In this document: piece after piece, positions 7,922 to 17,095 of the stretch
How positions within the stretch are numbered: position 1 is the stretch's first letter
How the letters are laid out: each line of letters opens with the position of its first letter
The notes under the pieces: model-generated
The model's database searches: none
What the model was told of the DNA's origin: nothing
What the model saw: only the letters and a program-made list of their open reading frames with translations
Origin: Arthrobacter sp. ISL-48
GTDB lineage: Bacteria > Actinomycetota > Actinomycetes > Actinomycetales > Micrococcaceae
Length of the DNA: 64,000 nucleotides
Direction: 5' to 3'
Assembly (NCBI RefSeq): GCF_018613805.1
Contig: NZ_JAGGPL010000009.1
Coordinates: 39,953-103,952, forward strand
Translations under genes and position numbers: made by a program

Positions 7922-9325
7922 CTAAACGGCGGGGACCACCGCGATGGCCGTCTTGTCCGGGGACTTCACTGGCAGCAGGACCAGGAGTCCGGCCAGGAGC
8001 ACAGCCATGATGCCCAGGATTCCCCAGCGCTGGGCCTCGCCCGGGGCAACCAGCGGAGTGGCCAGCGTGATGCAGAGGGTGAACAGCGCCGGAGCCAGGA
8101 AGCTCACAGCCCGGCCCGTGGTGGCATACAGGCCGAAGAGCTCGCCCGACTCGCCGTGCGGCGCGAGCCGTGCCAGGTATGCCCGCGACGAGGACTGCGC
8201 GGGTCCCACGAAGAGGCACAGGAACAGCCCGAATACCCAGAATGTGGTGCTGCCGGCCCAGGCTGTTCCGAAGAAGACATAGTCGCCGTTGCCCAGGACC
8301 AGGATCATGGTGCCGGCGATGAGCAGCCCCGTGAGGGAACCGATGATCACTGCCTTGGGTCCAGTGCGGTCATCCAGGAATCCGCCGATCATGGCGCCTA
8401 CTGCGGCCACCACGTTGCCGAAGATGGCGAAGAAAATGACCTGGGGCAGCTCAAACCCGAACGTCCCGGCGGCGATGATCCCGCCGAAGGTGAACACGGC
8501 GGCCAGGCCGTCGCGGAAGACGGCGCTGGCCAGCAGGAAGTAGATGGTGTGCGGGCTGGTGGCGTAGATGGCTCTGATCCTGCGCACCAGCAGGCCGTAG
8601 GAAGCGAGGAATCCCAACGGCCTGGCCTGCCTGGGCCTCGGAAGTTCGGGGACCGCGAACAGGACGGGCAGGGCGAAGACGAAGAACCAGAGGGCAGAGA
8701 AGACCGCCACCAGCCGGATGTTGAGGCTGTCCTCGGTGGAGGCCCCGAACCAGTCGAAGCTGGGCTGGACGAAGAGTTGCAGCACAATGAGCAGCGCAAC
8801 GATGCCGCCCAGATAGCCCATGCCCCAACCGAATCCGCTGACCTTGCCGATGTTCTTCGGGGTGGAGATCTGGGCAAGCATGGCGTTGTAGTTGACGCCC
8901 GCGAACTCGAAGAACACATTGCCCAGGGCAATCAGCGAGACGCCAAGCAGCAGGAACTCCGGCCGTGGGAACACAAAGAAACACAGGGCGGTCAAAACCG
9001 CGACGGCAGCTGTGTTGACTCCCAGCCACAGCTTCCGGCGGCCGCCGTTGTCCGAACGTTGTCCGGTCACGGGGGCAAGCAGGGCGATGGCGACGCCTGC
9101 CACAGCGAGGGCGCCGCCCAGCACGGCCGAGGCCTGGTCCTTGCCGCCGAAGGCGTTTGAGGTCAGGTAGACCGTGAAAACGAAAGTGGTCATCACGGCG
9201 TTGAAGGCTGCCGATCCCCAATCCCAGGATGCCCAGGCGAGCACCCGGGCCTTGCTGGTGGCCTGGTTCCCGGACTCGAGTTCCGATGACGGCTGCATTG
9301 CCTCAGGAGCGCTGGCGGTGTTCAT
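7922..9325 (-). CDS. UMF1/Atg22-like MFS transporter
   Basis: The 467-residue membrane protein starts at MNTASAPEAMQ; earlier in-frame codons read through untypical sequence. The family pattern is clear: WASWDWGSAAFNAV in the first helix, then FVFTVYL, GASTEDSLNIR and about twelve hydrophobic segments. UMF1 proteins resemble yeast Atg22 vacuolar amino-acid effluxers; in bacteria the substrate is unknown. It is transcribed away from the Mrp operon, and the 190-bp gap between them must hold both promoters. Confidence 0.85.
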   Translation of the reverse strand: MNTASAPEAMQPSSELESGNQATSKARVLAWASWDWGSAAFNAVMTTFVFTVYLTSNAFGGKDQASAVLGGALAVAGVAIALLAPVTGQRSDNGGRRKLWLGVNTAAVAVLTALCFFVFPRPEFLLLGVSLIALGNVFFEFAGVNYNAMLAQISTPKNIGKVSGFGWGMGYLGGIVALLIVLQLFVQPSFDWFGASTEDSLNIRLVAVFSALWFFVFALPVLFAVPELPRPRQARPLGFLASYGLLVRRIRAIYATSPHTIYFLLASAVFRDGLAAVFTFGGIIAAGTFGFELPQVIFFAIFGNVVAAVGAMIGGFLDDRTGPKAVIIGSLTGLLIAGTMILVLGNGDYVFFGTAWAGSTTFWVFGLFLCLFVGPAQSSSRAYLARLAPHGESGELFGLYATTGRAVSFLAPALFTLCITLATPLVAPGEAQRWGILGIMAVLLAGLLVLLPVKSPDKTAIAVVPAV

Positions 9326-9515
9326 AGGCTGAATCGTATCCGCCTGTGGCGAACATCGGGCGAAGCGTATCCCGGACACCCGGTAATCTTGCGGGCCGGC
9401 CCGCCCAGGCGGCAAAAGTGTCGTGGGCGCCTTGGTAAACTTTGGCACTGAATCCTACCCATGACCGCCTGCTCTGACTTTTGACAATCGAATCCCTGAC
9501 GTTGCGGAGATACCA

Positions 9516-12500
9516 GTGATCACAGTCCTTGCCGTGCACTTCACGGTGGCTGCTGTGGCGCCTTTCCTGTTCAGGGCTTGGGGGCGGAATGCGTTTTACG
9601 CGCTGGCCGCCGTGCCTGGGATGTCCTTCCTCTGGCTGCTGCTCCAGTACGGTGCCGTTTACTCGGACGCTGGGGCGGTCAGCGAAGTCTTCCCCTGGAT
9701 TTCGGGGCTCAAGATTGAATTCGCCTTCCGGCTGGACGCGCTGGCCTGGGTTATGTCCCTGCTGGTCCTGGGCGTGGGCTGCCTGGTGCTGGTCTACTGC
9801 GCGAGGTACTTCAAAAAGAAGGACCCGGACTTGGGCGGCTTCGGATCCCAGCTGCTGGCCTTCGCGGGCGCGATGTTCGGCCTGGTGGTCGCCGACGATC
9901 TCCTCCTGATGTTCATTTTCTGGGAGCTCACCACCGTCCTGTCCTACCTGCTGATCGGCTTCGCCCGCACCAGGCTGGCCGCGAGGCGCTCCGCGCTGCA
10001 GGCGCTCATGGTCACCACCGCCGGAGGCCTGGCCATGCTTGTGGGGCTGGTCATGCTTGGCTTCAGCGCCGGCACGTACCGGATTTCGGCCATCCTGGAG
10101 CAGGCCCCCGCGCTGGTCACCGGGCCTTCCGGCGCAACGGTGGCGGCCGCCGTCGTGCTCATCCTGGTTGGCGCAATCACCAAATCCGCACTGGTTCCTT
10201 TCCATTTTTGGCTTCCCGGGGCCATGGCAGCACCAACGCCGGTCAGCGCCTACCTCCACGCCGCTGCGATGGTGAAGGCGGGCGTCTACCTCGTGGCCCG
10301 GCTCGCCCCCGGGTTCGCGGAAATCTCCTACTGGCCCCCGATAGTGCTCGGGCTGGGGCTCGCCACCATGTTGGTAGGCGGGTACCGGGCACTGCGCCAG
10401 ACAGACATCAAGCTCATCCTTGCCTATGGCACCGTCAGCCAACTCGGTTTCCTCATTATGGTGGTGGGGCTCGGGACGCCGGACGCTGCGCTCGCCGCTC
10501 TTGCCATGCTCCTGGCCCACGGCCTGTTCAAGGCCACCCTGTTCCTGGTGGTCGGCATCATCGACCACCAGTCCGGCACCCGCGATGTCCGCAAATTGTC
10601 AGGCGTCTTCAGCTCGTCCCGTGCCCTGGGCATCGTGGCCGGAATCGGGGCCGCCTCCATGGCAGGCGTTCCGCTGCTGGCCGGGTTTGTGGCCAAGGAA
10701 TCGGTACTGGAGGCCTTTGTCCGCGAGGCCTCCGACGGCGGGCCCTGGAGCCTTGCGCTGCTGGTGGGGATCGTGCTGGGTTCCGTCCTGACGTTCGCCT
10801 ACAGCGCCCGCTTTATGTGGGGCGCGTTTGCCGTTAAGCCAGGCGTGGACCGGACTCCCTTCAGGGCGGTCAGGCCCTCCTTCCTCGCAGCCCCCGCCAT
10901 CCTCAGCGTCCTCAGCATTGCCTATGGCGTGTGGCCGGCCCCAGTTGACAGCTGGGTCCAGCCGTACGCCGCGTTGTTCGCCGCAACCGGGCCCGACGCC
11001 GGGACTCCAGGTGCGCAGGCCGGTCACCTTGCGCTGTGGCACGGCTACACCCCTGCCCTGGCCCTGACCGCTGTCACCTTCGGGCTGGGCCTGGTCATGC
11101 ACTTTGGGCGCAATCTGGTGGCCCGGGCACAGGACCGTGTGCCCGGCTGGATCGACGGCGACCGCGCCTACCAGAACACCATTGGGGCCCTGGACGACGC
11201 GGCGGTCTGGGTCACCGGCCGCACCCAGCGCGGCTCGCTCTACTACTACCTGGCCGTCATCCTCACGGTGGCTTTTGTGCTCCCACTGACGGCCCTGGTC
11301 GCTGCCAACAAGCCGCTGCCGGAGGGCCTGTACTTCATCGACCCCAACTCGCCACTCCAGCTCGTGGCCGGCGCTGGCATTGTGATCGGCGCCCTCGCCG
11401 CGGTGAAGGCCAACAAACGCTTCCTGGCTGTGCTGATGGTCTCCGTGACCGGCTACGGGGTCGCCCTGATGTTCGCGCTCCAGGGCGCGCCGGACCTGGC
11501 CCTCACCCAGATGCTGGTGGAAACCATCATCCTGGTGGCGTTCGTCCTGGCCATGCGCAGCCTGCCCGCCGAGCTCCGGGACCGGACCGGCGGAAAGTAC
11601 CGCGTGGTTCGCGTCATCATCGGGCTGGCTTTCGGCACCACCATGGTCTTCGCGGCGATCTATGCCATGGGTGCCCGCGTCGCCACGCCCGTGTCCTTGG
11701 AGTTTCCGCGCCTCGCGTACGAGGGCGGCGGCGGGCTCAACATCGTCAATGTGACCCTCGTGGACATCCGCGCCTGGGACACTTTCGGTGAAATCTCGGT
11801 CCTGGCCCTGGCCGCCACGGGGGTCGCAAGCCTCATCTTCGTCCGCGGCAGAGGGGACCGCATCCGGGTGTCGTCCATCATCGCGGACGGAACTGTCGGC
11901 CGGCACACCGGCGTGGATCCCGGCTCACGGGATGCCGCCGCACTGGCCATCAGCCGCAAGTTTGCCGCGTCCACCCGCGATGCGTGGATCGTCGCTGGAC
12001 GCACTTTGGCACCGGAAAGGCGCTCCATCATCTTTGAAGTGGTGACCAGGCTCATCTTCCACTCCCTGATCGTCTTCTCCCTCTACCTCCTGCTGGCAGG
12101 CCACAACTTTCCAGGCGGCGGATTCGCCGGCGGCCTGACGGCTGGGCTTGCCCTCGCCATCCGCTATCTGGCCGGTGGCCGCTTCGAACTGCGGGAGGCC
12201 ACGCCGATCAGCGCGGGGACACTGCTGGGGATCGGACTCGCCACGGCAGCGGCGTCCGGCGTGGTACCCCTCCTGCTTGGCGGGCAGGTGTTCCAGTCCG
12301 CCATTATCGAGCTGTGGCTGCCGGTGTTCGGCGACATCAAGTTCGTCACCTCGACCATCTTCGACATCGGCGTGTACATCGTGGTCGTCGGCCTGGTGCT
12401 GGACGTGCTGCGCAGCCTGGGCGCCGAGATCGACGAACACTTCGAAGACCAGGAAACGGCGCCTGCCGAGGAGCAGGAGCCGCTGGGCGTCCCTGCCGAA

Positions 12501-12524
12501 ACCACCGCAAAGGGCAAAGCATGA
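9516..12524 (+). CDS. mrpA: Mrp Na+/H+ antiporter subunit A with fused MrpB domain
   Basis: The 1002-residue protein is the largest subunit of the Mrp (Mnh) complex, which exports Na+ in exchange for H+ in the cytoplasmic membrane. Residues 1 to about 650 are NuoL-like with some 16 helices and proton-channel motifs such as FWELTTVLSYLLIGF and PTPVSAYLHAA. A MrpA-specific tail follows. Residues ~820-970 form a MnhB domain (TRLIFHSLIVFSLYLLLAGH, GGGFAGGL), so no separate mrpB exists. The GTG start has CGGAGA at 9505-9510. The last 4 nt overlap mrpC (ATGA). A TTGACA at 9481-9486 may be the -35 box. Confidence 0.95.
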   Translation: MITVLAVHFTVAAVAPFLFRAWGRNAFYALAAVPGMSFLWLLLQYGAVYSDAGAVSEVFPWISGLKIEFAFRLDALAWVMSLLVLGVGCLVLVYCARYFKKKDPDLGGFGSQLLAFAGAMFGLVVADDLLLMFIFWELTTVLSYLLIGFARTRLAARRSALQALMVTTAGGLAMLVGLVMLGFSAGTYRISAILEQAPALVTGPSGATVAAAVVLILVGAITKSALVPFHFWLPGAMAAPTPVSAYLHAAAMVKAGVYLVARLAPGFAEISYWPPIVLGLGLATMLVGGYRALRQTDIKLILAYGTVSQLGFLIMVVGLGTPDAALAALAMLLAHGLFKATLFLVVGIIDHQSGTRDVRKLSGVFSSSRALGIVAGIGAASMAGVPLLAGFVAKESVLEAFVREASDGGPWSLALLVGIVLGSVLTFAYSARFMWGAFAVKPGVDRTPFRAVRPSFLAAPAILSVLSIAYGVWPAPVDSWVQPYAALFAATGPDAGTPGAQAGHLALWHGYTPALALTAVTFGLGLVMHFGRNLVARAQDRVPGWIDGDRAYQNTIGALDDAAVWVTGRTQRGSLYYYLAVILTVAFVLPLTALVAANKPLPEGLYFIDPNSPLQLVAGAGIVIGALAAVKANKRFLAVLMVSVTGYGVALMFALQGAPDLALTQMLVETIILVAFVLAMRSLPAELRDRTGGKYRVVRVIIGLAFGTTMVFAAIYAMGARVATPVSLEFPRLAYEGGGGLNIVNVTLVDIRAWDTFGEISVLALAATGVASLIFVRGRGDRIRVSSIIADGTVGRHTGVDPGSRDAAALAISRKFAASTRDAWIVAGRTLAPERRSIIFEVVTRLIFHSLIVFSLYLLLAGHNFPGGGFAGGLTAGLALAIRYLAGGRFELREATPISAGTLLGIGLATAAASGVVPLLLGGQVFQSAIIELWLPVFGDIKFVTSTIFDIGVYIVVVGLVLDVLRSLGAEIDEHFEDQETAPAEEQEPLGVPAETTAKGKA

Positions 12525-13111
12525 GCGTCAACCTGACCCTCCTCTCGGTCATGGGGGCCCTGTATGCGTGCGGTATTTACCTGATCCTTGAGCGCAGTCT
12601 TACCCGGGTGCTCCTGGGACTCATGCTGCTGGCCAACGCAACCAACCTGCTGATCCTCGCCACTGGCGGTTACGCCGGGCTCTCTCCCTTCTACTCGAAG
12701 GGCACCCCTGCCCAGGACTACAGCGATCCCCTTCCCCAGGCGCTGATCCTGACGTCGATCGTCATCTCCTTCGCCGTGACGGCGTTTATGCTCGGCATCA
12801 TCTACCGAACCTGGGTCCTCGCACGGCAGGACGAGATCCAGGACGACGTGGAAGACCGCCGCGTCGCAGAGACCCCCAGCTTCGATGCTGAGGATGACGC
12901 GGAGATCCCGGCCGAGACGTCCGAGTTTCCGCTGACCATGATCGGCAGCGACGGACGCGCCGTCTCCGATTACGCCACCGTAGGCGCGGTGGAAAGCGCC
13001 GAGCCAACCATCGCCGCCGGAGGCAAAAGGATCCCTGCCGCGGATGCCGCCGCGGAAGAGCAGCCCGGATCGCAGAACACTACCCTTGACCCCGAAGGAG
13101 GTATGCGGTGA
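12521..13111 (+). CDS. mrpC: Mrp antiporter subunit C with long acidic C-terminal tail
   Basis: The first ~105 residues form the NuoK-like three-helix MrpC core (GIYLILERSLTRVLLG, LLANATNLLI, LPQALILTSIVISFA). The protein is 196 residues, whereas typical MrpC is about 110-125. The extra ~80 residues are hydrophilic and acidic (EIQDDVEDRR to the end) and should lie in the cytoplasm. The gene overlaps mrpA and mrpD by 4 nt each, as expected for coordinated assembly of the complex. Confidence 0.93.
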   Translation: MSVNLTLLSVMGALYACGIYLILERSLTRVLLGLMLLANATNLLILATGGYAGLSPFYSKGTPAQDYSDPLPQALILTSIVISFAVTAFMLGIIYRTWVLARQDEIQDDVEDRRVAETPSFDAEDDAEIPAETSEFPLTMIGSDGRAVSDYATVGAVESAEPTIAAGGKRIPAADAAAEEQPGSQNTTLDPEGGMR

Positions 13112-14712
13112 ACATCGCAAGCCTCGCCCCGCTCGCCGTCGTACTTCCCATCCTGGGGGCCGCCCTGACCTTTGTCCTGATCCGGCACTCCCGGGCCCAG
13201 CGGGCCGTCAGCATCGCACTGCTCTCCCTCACGCTCCTGTTGGAGTGCCTGCTCCTGTCCTCCGTCTGGGAAGGCGGAACGGCGGCCGTCAACATCGCCG
13301 GCTGGCTGCCGCCCTGGGGCATCGTGATGGTGGTGGACCAGTTCTCGTCCCTCATGCTGGTGGTGTCCTCGGCGGTGAGCCTCGCCGTGCTTGTCTACGC
13401 CACAGGCCAGGGCATGGCCGACGGTGACCAGGACGCTCCCGTCTCGATCTTCCACCCCACCTACCTGATCCTGGTCGCGGGCGTGTCCAACGCTTTCCTG
13501 TCGGGGGATCTTTTCAATCTGTATGTGGGCTTCGAAATCCTGCTGACGGCAAGCTATGTACTGATGACGCTGGGCGGCACCGGGCCCCGTATCCGCGCCG
13601 GCGTCACGTATGTCGTGGTGTCCGTGGTGTCTTCTGTGCTGTTCCTGATTTCCATCGCCATGATCTATGGCGCCACCGGAACCGTGAACATGGCTGATCT
13701 GGCCATCAAGCTCGGTGACCTGGACCAAGGGACCAAGACCCTCCTGCACGTGATGCTCCTGGTGGCTTTCGGCATCAAGGCGGCCGTGTTCCCGCTGTCC
13801 TTCTGGCTCCCCGACTCCTATCCCACGGCGCCGGCACCGGTCACAGCCGTGTTCGCCGGCCTGCTCACCAAGGTGGGGGTGTACGCCATGGTGCGAACCG
13901 AGACCCTGCTCTTCCCCGGGGACACCCTGAACACGCCGCTGATGGTGGCGGCGTTGCTCACCATGGTGGTGGGAATCCTGGGCGCCCTGGCCCAAAGCGA
14001 CATCAAGCGTCTGCTCTCGTTCACCCTGGTAAGCCACATCGGCTATATGGTGTTCGGCCTGGCCATGTCCTCCGCTGCCGGGTTGGGCGCCGCCGTGTTC
14101 TACGTGGCACACCACATCACCATCCAGACCAGCCTCTTCCTGGTCACGGGCCTGATTGAACGCCGAGGCGGCAGCTCCTCGGTGGACCGGCTGGCCGGCC
14201 TCGCCAAACTGTCACCAATGCTGGCACTGCTCTTCTTCATTCCGGCCATGAACCTTGCCGGCATCCCGCCCTTCTCCGGCTTCTTGGGGAAGGTGGGCTT
14301 GATGCAGGCAGGCATCGAACTCGGCACGCCACTGGCCTACACGCTGGTCGTCGGAGGGGTAGTCACGAGCCTCCTCACGCTCCTTGCCGTCGCCCGGGTC
14401 TGGAACCGCGCATTCTGGCGCAAGCCCACAGATGCGGACCACCCGGACCCCGTGCTGCTGGCGGACCACGCGGATTCGGACACCGGCCGCCGCGGCGGCC
14501 GCAACAACGTGGTCCTGTTGCCCCGCAGCATGGTGGGCTCCACGATGGGGCTGGTGGTGCTTGGGGTGGCGTTGACTATTTTCGCGGGCCCGCTGTTCAA
14601 CGTGGCGGACCAGGCGGCAACGGACATGCTGGACAGGTCCTCCTACATCCAGGCCGTGCTCGGCGAGGATGCGCCCGTGCCCCAAGTCCTTACGTCGGGA
14701 GGCGGCAGATGA
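13108..14712 (+). CDS. mrpD: Mrp antiporter subunit D
   Basis: This 534-residue, about 14-helix protein is homologous to NuoN/NuoM-type proton-channel subunits and works with MrpA in cation/proton exchange. Typical segments are FNLYVGFEILLTASYVLM, FPLSFWLPDSYPTAPAPVTA and KRLLSFTLVSHIGYMVFG, the last two carrying the family lysine and surrounding residues. The GTG start lies in a GTGA overlap with the mrpC stop. The C-terminus ends in an ATGA overlap with mrpE. Confidence 0.95.
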   Translation: MNIASLAPLAVVLPILGAALTFVLIRHSRAQRAVSIALLSLTLLLECLLLSSVWEGGTAAVNIAGWLPPWGIVMVVDQFSSLMLVVSSAVSLAVLVYATGQGMADGDQDAPVSIFHPTYLILVAGVSNAFLSGDLFNLYVGFEILLTASYVLMTLGGTGPRIRAGVTYVVVSVVSSVLFLISIAMIYGATGTVNMADLAIKLGDLDQGTKTLLHVMLLVAFGIKAAVFPLSFWLPDSYPTAPAPVTAVFAGLLTKVGVYAMVRTETLLFPGDTLNTPLMVAALLTMVVGILGALAQSDIKRLLSFTLVSHIGYMVFGLAMSSAAGLGAAVFYVAHHITIQTSLFLVTGLIERRGGSSSVDRLAGLAKLSPMLALLFFIPAMNLAGIPPFSGFLGKVGLMQAGIELGTPLAYTLVVGGVVTSLLTLLAVARVWNRAFWRKPTDADHPDPVLLADHADSDTGRRGGRNNVVLLPRSMVGSTMGLVVLGVALTIFAGPLFNVADQAATDMLDRSSYIQAVLGEDAPVPQVLTSGGGR

Positions 14713-15251
14713 ACCGACGCATCTCCCTGCGCCAGGAACTGCCGCTCCTGGTGTGGCTGGTGTTCGTCTGGGGCGCCCTGTGGCAGGACTTCAGCCCGGG
14801 CAATCTGCTGTTCGGCGCGCTGCTGGCGGTTGTGGTGGCGCGGATGTTCTACCTTCCCCCTGTGGAAGTCAGCGGGCGTTTCAATGTCCTCTACGCTATT
14901 CCGTTCGCCCTGGGGTTCCTCGGACGGGTGGCCGCCGCGAGCTTCCAGGTCATGTATCTCGCCGTCTTCCGCGGGCCCTACGTGAGCAACGCCGTCGTCG
15001 CCGTCCCGTTGCGGAGCCGCCAGGACCTGATGGTCACAGCCACTGGTCACGTCATCTCCCTGATCCCAGGCTCCCTGGTGGTGGAGGTGGACCGGTCAAC
15101 GTCCACCCTGTACCTGCACGGGCTGAACGTCAGGAACGCGGAGGACGCGGCGAAACTGCGCGACGACGTCCGGGCCATAGAGGCCAGGCTGATCCGGATA
15201 ATGGGTACCCGGGAAGAACTTGAATTGATCCGGCTGGAGGCCGCACCATGA
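14709..15251 (+). CDS. mrpE: Mrp antiporter subunit E
   Basis: The 180-residue protein has the MrpE pattern: about two N-terminal membrane segments (PLLVWLVFVWGALWQDF, LLFGALLAVVVARMFYL) and a cytoplasmic C-terminal part (ISLIPGSLVVEVDRSTSTLY). It is a small structural subunit of the Mrp complex. It overlaps both neighbours by 4 nt (ATGA). Confidence 0.93.
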   Translation: MNRRISLRQELPLLVWLVFVWGALWQDFSPGNLLFGALLAVVVARMFYLPPVEVSGRFNVLYAIPFALGFLGRVAAASFQVMYLAVFRGPYVSNAVVAVPLRSRQDLMVTATGHVISLIPGSLVVEVDRSTSTLYLHGLNVRNAEDAAKLRDDVRAIEARLIRIMGTREELELIRLEAAP

Positions 15252-15526
15252 TGCAGACCGTCCTGGCTGTCACGGCAGTCATCCTTTCGCTGGCTGCCGC
15301 GGGTGCCATCATCAGGATCGCGCGCGGTCCTTCATTGCTGGACCGGGTGCTGGCCTCCGATGTCCTGCTGGCCATCCTGGGAGCGGCGCTGTGCATTGAT
15401 ATGGCCGTTAACCGGCACCTGGACAACCTGATGCTGCTTGTCGCGCTCTCCGTCATCGGCTTCATCGGCTCGGTGACGGTTGCCCGGTTCGTGGCAGACC
15501 GGCGGGAGCAGCCCCGTGATTCCTGA
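15248..15526 (+). CDS. mrpF: Mrp antiporter subunit F
   Basis: This 92-residue, three-helix protein carries the family motif RIARGPSLLDRVLASD and a conserved aspartate in the second helix (CIDMAVNR). It is the bile-acid-transporter-like MrpF subunit. The gene overlaps mrpE by 4 nt and mrpG by 11 nt. Confidence 0.93.
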   Translation: MMQTVLAVTAVILSLAAAGAIIRIARGPSLLDRVLASDVLLAILGAALCIDMAVNRHLDNLMLLVALSVIGFIGSVTVARFVADRREQPRDS

Positions 15527-15920
15527 TGCAGGCACGCTGGATGCCGTCATCGACGGCCTGTCCGCGGTGTTCATGGTGGTTGGTGCCCTGATGTCACTGG
15601 CCGCAGCGGTGGGATTGCTGCGATTCCCTGACCTCCTGAGCAGGATGCATGCCGCCACCAAACCGCAGGTCCTGGGACTGTTCCTGCTGTTGGCAGCCAT
15701 GGGCCTGCAACTACGGACGTGGTGGGTGTGGCCCGTGCTGCTGGTGGCCTGGATCTTCCAGCTGCTGACGGTGCCAGTGTCCGCGCATATGGTGGGACGC
15801 GCCGGATACCGCACCAAGCACCTGCACAGGGAGCTGCTCAGCACTGACGAGCTGGAAGCCGTGGTGCAGAAAGCCGCCGCCAAAGCCGCCCGTGAGGACA
15901 GTTCCGACGGCGGACATTAG
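15516..15920 (+). CDS. mrpG: Mrp antiporter subunit G
   Basis: The 134-residue product has the three-helix MrpG/PhaG pattern (LMSLAAAVGLLRFPDLLSRMHAATKP in two pieces) and a hydrophilic Ala/Glu-rich tail. The GTG at 15516 gives the normal MrpG N-terminus and overlaps the end of mrpF by 11 nt; an upstream in-frame start would add untypical residues. It is the last gene of the Mrp operon and converges with the DUF4235 gene. Confidence 0.92.
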   Translation: MIPDAGTLDAVIDGLSAVFMVVGALMSLAAAVGLLRFPDLLSRMHAATKPQVLGLFLLLAAMGLQLRTWWVWPVLLVAWIFQLLTVPVSAHMVGRAGYRTKHLHRELLSTDELEAVVQKAAAKAAREDSSDGGH

Positions 15921-15953
15921 GCCGCGGCGGACCGCTGGGACCAGCAGGTCCTG

Positions 15954-16214
15954 TCAGACGATGTCCTGGCTCTTGGCGAAGCGTGTGATGGCCCGCTGCG
16001 TGCCACGGTTGGCGAGTACCTGGATGATTGTGCTGACCGAGGCAGAGATGAGTGCGAACGTCAGCGCCGAGCGGAGGCTGGTGGGGGTGTCATCCTTGCC
16101 CGTGGGCGCCTTCCTGCCGGTGGACTTTTCCCACACTGCGTTGACTACCTTGGTGCCGATGAACCCGGCGCCGATACTTACTCCAGCGCCAAGCAACTTG
16201 ATGAAGAGGTTCAT
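15954..16214 (-). CDS. DUF4235 small membrane protein
   Basis: The 86-residue protein reads as a DUF4235 member, with NLFIKLLGAGVSIGAGFIGTK in the first membrane segment, a polar loop (GRKAPTGKDD) and a second segment (ALTFALISASVSTIIQVL). The family is actinobacterial and of unknown function. GGAGTCC sits just upstream of the ATG on the minus strand. Confidence 0.85.
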   Translation of the reverse strand: MNLFIKLLGAGVSIGAGFIGTKVVNAVWEKSTGRKAPTGKDDTPTSLRSALTFALISASVSTIIQVLANRGTQRAITRFAKSQDIV

Positions 16215-16288
16215 TCCGGGGACTCCTTGTGGGCGGAAACGGGACTCACATTAGCCTAACGTCATAAGGCGGGGCGCCGGTGCCAGTG

Positions 16289-16831
16289 CTACCCGGCCCG
16301 CATCGAGCCCAGGATCTCCCGCAGCGCCTCCACCACCAGGTCGTGGTCCTGCTGTTGGGGCAATCCGGACACTGTGACGGTGGCCACCGCGCCTACCCCG
16401 GCCACGTAGACCGGAAAGGAGCCGCCGTGGGGAGCATACCGGGACTCGTCGAACCAGCCGTGATCCTCAATCCGCCCGCCATGACGCCGGCCCCGGAGCC
16501 CCACCAGGAGCGAGGGAACCTCATACCGGGCGGCAGTGCGCTGCTTCGCCCGGATCCATTGCTCGTTGTCCGGTGTGGCACCGTCGAGGGCCACGTGGAA
16601 CAGAACCTGCTCGCCCTTGGTGATGTCGATCGCGATGGGCAAGCGCCGGCTCTTTCCCAGCTCCACCAGAAGCAGGCCCAGGTTGAGGGAGTCGTCTTTG
16701 CTGAAATGCGGGAACTGCAGCTCCCCGATCTCCGCTTCAATCCGGCCGATCAATGCCTCAAGCAACCCTGCGGGCTGGCTCGCGCGGGAGTCGGGATCGA
16801 ACGCTGTCACAGGGGAGGATTCGGCTGTCAT
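16289..16831 (-). CDS. UPF0303/haem-degrading-domain family protein
   Basis: This 180-residue soluble protein matches the UPF0303 family (the haem-degrading/GlcG-like fold). Features are the FSKDDSLNLGLLLVELG and IDITKGEQVLFHVALDG strands and the conserved YAPHGGSFPVYV segment. Its biochemical role in bacteria is not established. The ATG at 16831 gives the usual N-terminus. It is divergent from the thiamine transporter operon and its TPP riboswitch. Confidence 0.78.
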   Translation of the reverse strand: MTAESSPVTAFDPDSRASQPAGLLEALIGRIEAEIGELQFPHFSKDDSLNLGLLLVELGKSRRLPIAIDITKGEQVLFHVALDGATPDNEQWIRAKQRTAARYEVPSLLVGLRGRRHGGRIEDHGWFDESRYAPHGGSFPVYVAGVGAVATVTVSGLPQQQDHDLVVEALREILGSMRAG

Positions 16832-16891
16832 GGCCCACAATCTACCGCGCCTGCGGTGTAGACTGGACCACGCCCACAAGGGCAGATTTAT

Positions 16892-17020
16892 TTACGACAG
16901 GGGAGCGCCGCCGTCGGGCATCACTGGCAATGCCAGGAACCGCAGGTGGGCGCTGAGAGTGCGGACAGCCGCAGACCCTCGAACCTGATCCGGTTAGTAC
17001 CGGCGCAAGGGAGTCGAGTT
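16892..17020 (+). promoter_or_regulatory. TPP riboswitch (THI element)
   Basis: The conserved TPP-binding core is present in order: GGGGAGC near 16900, CTGAGA at 16953-16958, GACCCTCGAACCTGATC from 16974, and GGTTAGTACCGGCGCAAGGGA from 16992 (shown in two joined blocks). The closing helix P1 can be formed by CGAC (16895-16898) and GTCG (17013-17016). It precedes an ykoEDC-type transporter, a known target of TPP control. Binding of thiamine pyrophosphate should shut off expression. Confidence 0.93.
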
Positions 17021-17071
17021 CTCGAAGTGTCCGGCAAAGGCGGCCAACGCCGACCGCCGGGTGCACTTTCC

Positions 17072-17090
17072 CCTCCTGTTCCTCAGGAGG
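17072..17090 (+). promoter_or_regulatory. Shine-Dalgarno-sequestering hairpin of the TPP riboswitch
   Basis: CCTCCTG (17072-17078) pairs perfectly with CAGGAGG (17084-17090) across a 5-nt loop. The second arm contains the AGGAGG ribosome-binding site of the first transporter gene, 5 nt before its ATG at 17096. Folding would hide the site, which points to control at translation initiation rather than by a terminator. Confidence 0.75.
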
Positions 17091-17095
17091 ACCAC

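Noticed and set aside
7910..9160. Long plus-strand frame (over 400 codons) opposite the UMF1 transporter gene
   Set aside because: Its translation is Glu/Gly/His-rich noise antisense to a clear membrane protein.
10599..11906. Minus-strand frame of 435 codons inside mrpA
   Set aside because: Antisense shadow of mrpA, rich in His/Gln/Asp with no motif.
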